Shown here: piece after piece, positions 59,729 through 64,000 of the stretch | How the letters are laid out: each line of letters begins with the position of its first letter | Position numbering within the stretch: the stretch's first letter is position 1 | Source of the DNA: Euryarchaeota archaeon UBA462 | Lineage (GTDB): Archaea > Thermoplasmatota > Poseidoniia > Poseidoniales > Thalassarchaeaceae | DNA length: 64,000 nucleotides | Assembly (NCBI GenBank): GCA_002506755.1 | Contig: DAYD01000021.1 | Span: forward strand, 29,039 to 93,038 | Direction: 5' to 3' | The notes under the pieces: model-generated | Seen by the model: the letters and a program-made list of their open reading frames with translations, nothing else | Told to the model about the DNA's origin: nothing | Database searches by the model: none | Program-made: the position numbers and the translations under genes

Positions 59729-61510
59729 ATGGAAGAGCGGCCAATTGGAAGGGATGTTATAGCAAGGGATCGCTTCTCTCGACTTATTTCACTAGGGGAT
59801 AGAAATAACCCTCTGACATGGTCCCCGGGATTGATAACAAGTGATCTTGATCCCCAACTGCCTATTTCCATTGCCCCTCTTGCCTCACAAATAGACTCTT
59901 CAGAAATTCCTTCAACTCTTAGAATCAAAACCAGAGATAGGCTATGTTTCCCCTTCGACTCTGTAGAAACATGGGAAATGAGCTCCGGTTTACCACTCCC
60001 GCCGAGCCTTGTTGAATCAGATTCGGGCGATTTTGGGGAGGGTATGGAGGCAATGCCAGTCACTTGGGGCTCCCTTCATCATGATGAATCTCTGCTAGAT
60101 GGGAAACATCAACCATCGATAATAGCAATCACCGACTCACCTCAATTGGCTGCCAACAGAGGTATGCTGGAGAGAGCAATCTTGACCGTCAGAACGACTT
60201 TCCCCGGCTCCCTTATCTGGACACCTGGAATCTCCGGACCAGATAACTGCGCCCTGCTCTCATGGATGGGGGTTGACATGTTCGACCTAGGTAGGTCCCG
60301 TACTGCCTCTTCACTCGGCATTTTGCTAACAGAGTCCGGACCAAGAGAATTGGAGCCATCTACTGGCGAGGAAGCATCAATGGAGGCACAATGCGATTCA
60401 TGGATCAGGGCAATATCGGCTACCAGATCAGCTATTAGAAAGGGCAAATTAAGACAACTCGCTGAAAGACAAAGCACTTCAAGCCCTAGATCCGTGGAGC
60501 GGTTGAGAATACATGATGAAATATCCTACGAATTTTCGATGCTAGTAGGTACCACACGCAGTCACGTAGAATCTGGATTTAATCTTAGATGCCACTCATA
60601 TGAAAGTAGAAACGATACAAAAATAAGGCAATGGAGAAATCGAGTCACGGATTTCCACGATCCGCCCGAGCATCAAAGAGATGTATTGTTATTGCTTCCG
60701 TGCTCTGCTAAAAAACCGTATAAGCTATCCCAGAGCCATTCAAGGTTTAGAAAGTCGATTGGTAGTCAGAGAGCTCATGAGGTAATGGTGACCTCTCCAC
60801 TAGGCCTAGTCCCTCGAGAAATAGAGGATCTTTGGCCAGCTGCGCATTATGATATCCCCGTCACAGGGGATTGGGATGATGACGAGATTCGAGTTATCAG
60901 AGAGATGGTTAACAAACTAGTAAAGAGGATAGGTTATCGTTCTGTGATCAACCATTCTAGCGTCGAAGTCTTTCCCGAGGGAGTTGAGGTCATAGATACC
61001 AGAGTCGGTGACTCGGCAGGATCTAAGGAATCCCTCGATAGATTGAGCCAAGCACTGTCTTCAGAGTTTGAAGATAACTTGTCGAAAAGAGAAAAAAAAG
61101 GCTCTCGACTCTCAGTATTGAAGTCTATTTCATCATTCCAATTTGGTTCAGATGTGTGGCTCGATGGGTGTGAAGTAAGGGGAAGACCCCCGATTCTGAC
61201 TATTACTAAGGATGGAAACCAAATTGCGAAATGGAACCCTAGGAACGGAAGATTTTCATTCTCCAAGCTGAGCTTACCACTTCTGCAAAAAAATCAAATT
61301 CTTAAGTCAGTAGAAATATCCGAAGGTATGAAATGGATCGGTGATATTTTCCCAAGCTATATACAATCATATGATAGAACAATTGAATCTGGGGATGAGT
61401 TGCTGATCATTCAAAATGGAAGCCTCCTAGGTACTGCAAGAGCAGTCGCACCTGCCTGGGAGTGGCCCCATGGCCCCGGAAGGCTAGCAAAATCGAGGCA
61501 TAGGCTGTAA
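59729..61510 (+). CDS. arcS: Archaeosine synthase
   Basis: Converts preQ0 at position 15 of archaeal tRNA to archaeosine, acting after TGT (archaeosine transglycosylase) has inserted preQ0. The core resembles the TGT fold (RDRFSRLISLGDRNN, LLSWMGVDMFDLGRSRTASS). It carries the ArcS-specific motif PCSAKKPYKLSQSHSRFRK, about residue 324 from this start. The C-terminus looks like a PUA domain (SGDELLIIQNGSLLGTARAV, then EWPHGPGRLAKSRHRL). The frame opens at 59648, but ATG 59729 (MEERPIGRDV) is chosen because it matches the start of the TGT-type domain, has GGAG upstream, and does not overlap the divergent membrane-protein gene. Total about 593 residues, within the ArcS range. Confidence 0.9.
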   Translation: MEERPIGRDVIARDRFSRLISLGDRNNPLTWSPGLITSDLDPQLPISIAPLASQIDSSEIPSTLRIKTRDRLCFPFDSVETWEMSSGLPLPPSLVESDSGDFGEGMEAMPVTWGSLHHDESLLDGKHQPSIIAITDSPQLAANRGMLERAILTVRTTFPGSLIWTPGISGPDNCALLSWMGVDMFDLGRSRTASSLGILLTESGPRELEPSTGEEASMEAQCDSWIRAISATRSAIRKGKLRQLAERQSTSSPRSVERLRIHDEISYEFSMLVGTTRSHVESGFNLRCHSYESRNDTKIRQWRNRVTDFHDPPEHQRDVLLLLPCSAKKPYKLSQSHSRFRKSIGSQRAHEVMVTSPLGLVPREIEDLWPAAHYDIPVTGDWDDDEIRVIREMVNKLVKRIGYRSVINHSSVEVFPEGVEVIDTRVGDSAGSKESLDRLSQALSSEFEDNLSKREKKGSRLSVLKSISSFQFGSDVWLDGCEVRGRPPILTITKDGNQIAKWNPRNGRFSFSKLSLPLLQKNQILKSVEISEGMKWIGDIFPSYIQSYDRTIESGDELLIIQNGSLLGTARAVAPAWEWPHGPGRLAKSRHRL

Positions 61511-61583
61511 TGAGTTCCTATCCGACATCAACGTAGCGATTAAAGAGGAAGAGCAGGTGGGCTGGCTGCTTGAGGTGAAATAA

Positions 61584-62039
61584 GTGGCAAGGATGCACAG
61601 TAAAGGTAAGGGGAAGAGTGGCTCCAACAAGCCCTATTCTAATGACCCACCTGAGTGGTCCAACTCAGACAAAAAAGAAGTCGAGGAGCTTATAGTCCAG
61701 CTATCAGGTGAAGGGCACACAAATGCATCTATCGGGTCTATACTGAGAGATCTACATGGTGTGCCCAACGTCAGACTGGTCACAGGAGAGCGGGTATCCC
61801 AAACTCTCCAAAGGCTAGGAAAGGATACAGGCTACCCCGAAGACCTAATGAGTTTGATGAGGAGGGCTCTCAGGTTAATCGACCACCTTTCACAAAACTC
61901 AAAGGACGTTCATAACAGAAGACAACTAGAATTATGTGAGTCAAAAATTAGGCGATTGTCTAGATATTACAAGGATAATGATAGACTCGCTTCCGATTGG
62001 ACTTACAAGAGGGATCAACTCAGACTCATGGTCGAGTAA
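61584..62039 (+). CDS. rpsO: 30S ribosomal protein S15 (archaeal/eukaryal S13 type)
   Basis: Small-subunit ribosomal protein that binds 16S rRNA. The 151 residues match the archaeal form, which is longer than bacterial S15. The N-terminal MARMHSKGKGKSGSNKP tail is typical. The S15 core contains RRALRLIDHLSQNSKDVHNRR and CESKIRRLSRYYK. Start is a GTG at 61584 with GAGGTG seven bases upstream. It lies about 70 nt after arcS and 39 nt before a RecJ-like gene. In many euryarchaea rpsO is followed by a RecJ/GAN nuclease gene, so the order supports the next assignment. Confidence 0.95.
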   Translation: MARMHSKGKGKSGSNKPYSNDPPEWSNSDKKEVEELIVQLSGEGHTNASIGSILRDLHGVPNVRLVTGERVSQTLQRLGKDTGYPEDLMSLMRRALRLIDHLSQNSKDVHNRRQLELCESKIRRLSRYYKDNDRLASDWTYKRDQLRLMVE

Positions 62040-62078
62040 TGACTACTGATTTGTACTCGTTTAGTCTGGCAAGATACA

Positions 62079-62933
62079 GTGCGACAGCTGATTGAACACC
62101 AGTCATTCTATTCCATTAGAGAATCTCTTGAGAGGTCCGCTGCAAGTTTTACTAGGACTAGAAAACCAATTCTAATTCTTTCACCACCAACACTCAAAGG
62201 AGCTCTTTCAATAGCTCCCTTAGAGGCATCTTTGATAGATGAAAATATACCATACAGAAGAAGATTCTCGACAGAAAAACCCCAATCTTCTAGATTTATT
62301 AAAATCGTTGATGCTCCGGAAATAGATAATGGGGGGATTGTTGATTATTCTGAAACTACAATTTCCCCTCTCACTGTCGAGGGTCTCAAGGGTAGGAAAG
62401 GAGATTCTAGAAAGGGCACATTAAGCACTGTAGCCCAAGCTCATGCACTCGCACAGATAATTTCCCCCTCTAGTCAAAGACTGAGGAGGATGAGGCCTTG
62501 GGTGTTGTCAGGAAATTGGATTGATGGGGCATTAGACACGACCTACGATCCCGTCTATACTTCATTGCGGGATTTCCTTTCTGAAGAGGGTTCTATCAAC
62601 GTAGTCCCCCTAACAGAGGTGCCTAACCCAGAAAAAGGAAACTACTACTGGATCGAAGAAGGAGAATTAGCTCGAATATCAAAGATCTGGAATTCTTTTG
62701 ATATGAACCAGAAGGAAATGGCAATGGACTCTTTAGCTGAACCCGCGATTGTGAGAAAAACACCAACAACAGCCAGACTTGAAGAGTTGATCTGGCACTG
62801 CATAATTGGGGTAGATTGGCAAACTGACCTAGCCTCTCAAATATTCAAGCTTTCAGATCTCTGGGGGGAATCGGACCATCGCAAGTCTGCATCTGATATT
62901 GTCGATTTACTCATTTCGAAAGGAAATTGCTAA
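62079..62933 (+). CDS. RecJ/GAN-like protein lacking the catalytic DxD motif (inactive homologue?)
   Basis: 284-residue protein, seen only as weak similarity to archaeal RecJ-type (GAN) DHH nucleases. Residues 31-64 (ILILSPPTLKGALSIAPLEA then IPYRRRF) align by eye with the RecJ start, strand-SHxDADG-helix-strand. The metal-binding SHIDADG is replaced by SPPTLKG. A later segment, TLSTVAQAHALAQIISPSS followed by LSGNWIDG, resembles the GVAYLxA...GAIGD block. No DHH motif is seen. Length is well below a full GAN (about 450-480). Its place right after rpsO matches the rps15-recJ order of euryarchaea. In Sulfolobus a catalytically dead RecJ homologue belongs to the replicative helicase, so an analogous structural role is possible here. 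GTG 62079 is the start. Confidence 0.45.
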   Translation: MRQLIEHQSFYSIRESLERSAASFTRTRKPILILSPPTLKGALSIAPLEASLIDENIPYRRRFSTEKPQSSRFIKIVDAPEIDNGGIVDYSETTISPLTVEGLKGRKGDSRKGTLSTVAQAHALAQIISPSSQRLRRMRPWVLSGNWIDGALDTTYDPVYTSLRDFLSEEGSINVVPLTEVPNPEKGNYYWIEEGELARISKIWNSFDMNQKEMAMDSLAEPAIVRKTPTTARLEELIWHCIIGVDWQTDLASQIFKLSDLWGESDHRKSASDIVDLLISKGNC

Positions 62934-62967
62934 GTAATTCAGTATGTAAGATAATTTTCAGCGAGCT

Positions 62968-64000
62968 TCATTCTATTCTAAGTGTGCTATTACACCCCTT
63001 ACATTCTATTCTGAGTGGCCTTATGTCTGAGTTTACTCGGTTTCTTTTTCCACATGAAGGACATTTTACTCTTCCCCGGCCCATTTCATTTGCTTCGGCT
63101 GAATCTTTCTTGGGGGATATTATTGCAGCTGGAAATACAAGTAAAACACTTGAAGCCACGACGCCTAAGACGATTGGCATAGGAAGTCCATACCAATAGA
63201 TGGCAAGTGACAGAACACCCAGAACGCCGACCATAATCATACTAGGTACTCTGGTTCTATTCCTAGTTAATGCCATTCCAATTCCTATTGCGACTACTAG
63301 GGCGAAAACCGAAATCACGGCAGAAATGAGAGGGCTAAATAAAAGCGAATTGCTTGCAACAAATTCCACCCTATAGTCTGAGTCAGACTGTATATCCGAC
63401 TCATCCAGAGTCAGGATCTCGGTTACTATCCACCTTCTGTGCGTGTAATCAACCTCTTCATTGTCAGAGCTCACACCACCAAACCCGGAAAGCATTCCCG
63501 TGCTTACCTTGAATGATAAGTCAACCCTTTCCCAGAAGTCATACCCACCAGGTCTGACGAAGTCTTCAATCAAGGTCTGCCTACTATTATCATCTACATA
63601 GTATGATGAGCTTATTCTAATTGATATGCTATCTGAATTGAAAGCTCTTGAAGCCCCGAAATCTATGGTGACCTCCATGGGCCCAAAATCCACAGGATCT
63701 GTCCCAAAAACAGAATTAGGACTCACCATCAGACCATTTGTCAGGAATGATTTCAAGTCTGACTTTGAACCCCTTAGATGGTTCTCAAGAGCTTGCTGCT
63801 CGGAATTGTCAACCCTGCCGTTTTGTTTTTCGGTAGACGCTACGGTGTCGGAATATGTGTTGAGATTACGCCACCAGCTATTTGATCCAAGGCTCTTATT
63901 CCCTATGTTGTCCAATCCCCACCTCATCCACTGTGACATTGCCCCATCAAATCTTATTGCAGTGTCCCTTTTAATGGAATTGCCATCATAATCGCAGTCG
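62968..64000 (-). CDS. Membrane protein with C-terminal zinc ribbon (5' end outside window)
   Basis: The frame stays open beyond the ATG at 63939 to the right edge (upstream residues read DCDYDGNSIKRDTAIRFDGA), so the gene is probably cut at its N-terminus and at least 344 residues are visible. The visible part begins with a probable extracellular region containing acidic and aromatic segments (VDLSFKVSTGMLSGFGGVS). Three hydrophobic spans follow (about LISAVISVFALVVAIGIGMA, MIMVGVLGVLSLAIYWYG and VLGVVASSVLLVFPAAII). The C-terminus has two CxxC pairs, CPSCGKRN and CKGCNS, in a zinc ribbon. The overall order (extracellular, membrane, cytoplasmic zinc ribbon) is like other small archaeal surface/regulatory proteins. 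No enzyme activity is suggested. Confidence 0.7.
   Translation of the reverse strand, partial: DCDYDGNSIKRDTAIRFDGAMSQWMRWGLDNIGNKSLGSNSWWRNLNTYSDTVASTEKQNGRVDNSEQQALENHLRGSKSDLKSFLTNGLMVSPNSVFGTDPVDFGPMEVTIDFGASRAFNSDSISIRISSSYYVDDNSRQTLIEDFVRPGGYDFWERVDLSFKVSTGMLSGFGGVSSDNEEVDYTHRRWIVTEILTLDESDIQSDSDYRVEFVASNSLLFSPLISAVISVFALVVAIGIGMALTRNRTRVPSMIMVGVLGVLSLAIYWYGLPMPIVLGVVASSVLLVFPAAIISPKKDSAEANEMGRGRVKCPSCGKRNRVNSDIRPLRIECKGCNSTLRIE

Overview
The window is chromosomal DNA from an archaeon, most likely a planktonic marine euryarchaeon of the Marine Group II type (Ca. Poseidoniales). Archaeal markers are an STT3/AglB oligosaccharyltransferase, CDP-archaeol synthase (CarS), archaeosine synthase (ArcS, with its PCSAKKPY motif), an archaeal-type ribosomal protein S15, an XPD-type Fe-S helicase and a UPF0201-like protein. 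Genes usually thought of as bacterial are mixed in: a branched-chain 2-oxoacid dehydrogenase operon with lipA, NADP-type glutamate dehydrogenase, DnaJ, PurD and a FolB-like protein. Several very large secreted, acidic, Asp-rich repeat proteins also fit this group. The group assignment is inferred from gene content; no rRNA is present.

Layout. 1-3592 (minus): operon lipA - E1alpha - E1beta - E2 (E2 cut by the window edge). 3787-4982 (plus): short-chain reductase plus FolB-like pair, running into tRNA-Leu(UAA) on the minus strand. 5148-17155 (plus): two coupled surface-protein genes, one a 3019-residue transglutaminase-like/DUF4129 protein with calcium-binding repeats. 17156-23259 (minus): tandem ribbon-helix-helix regulator, 64-residue basic protein, 969-residue PEP-synthase-like protein, XPD-like helicase and a small hypothetical, possibly one transcription unit. 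23409-26179 (plus): HD phosphohydrolase and glutamate dehydrogenase. 26174-28219 (minus): surface protein with an alpha/beta-hydrolase placed inside a repeat region. 28226-48324 (plus): carS, purD, a giant 3229-residue AglB, a membrane subtilase, a beta-helix surface protein and a STAND/TPR regulator. 48325-49131 (minus): metallo-beta-lactamase-fold hydrolase. 49302-55532 (plus): 1901-residue Asp-rich repeat protein and a small hypothetical. 55529-56530 (minus): small membrane protein and UPF0201-like protein. 56622-58555 (plus): zinc-ribbon membrane protein and dnaJ. 58557-59672 (minus): single-pass membrane protein. 59729-62933 (plus): arcS, rpsO and a RecJ-like protein lacking its catalytic motif. 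62968-64000 (minus): zinc-ribbon membrane protein, still open at the window end.

How the genes fit together. The dominant theme is the cell surface: membrane lipid synthesis (CarS), N-glycosylation (AglB), surface proteolysis (subtilase) and at least five giant secreted or anchored proteins, several rich in N-x-S/T sequons. A second theme is amino-acid and oxo-acid metabolism (branched-chain oxo-acid complex, lipoate synthesis, glutamate dehydrogenase), which suits a protein-degrading heterotroph. A third is information processing (XPD, ArcS, S15, RecJ-like).

Most notable signals: the AglB with extra sequence at both ends; the RecJ-like protein beside S15 that has lost the DxD motif; the PEP-synthase-like protein with receiver-like domains and no phosphohistidine domain; the hydrolase nested inside a repeat region; and an operator-like array of 11-bp repeats between the ribbon-helix-helix and HD genes. 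No CRISPR array, insertion sequence, rRNA gene or prophage was seen. No gene-free stretch exceeds 300 bases.
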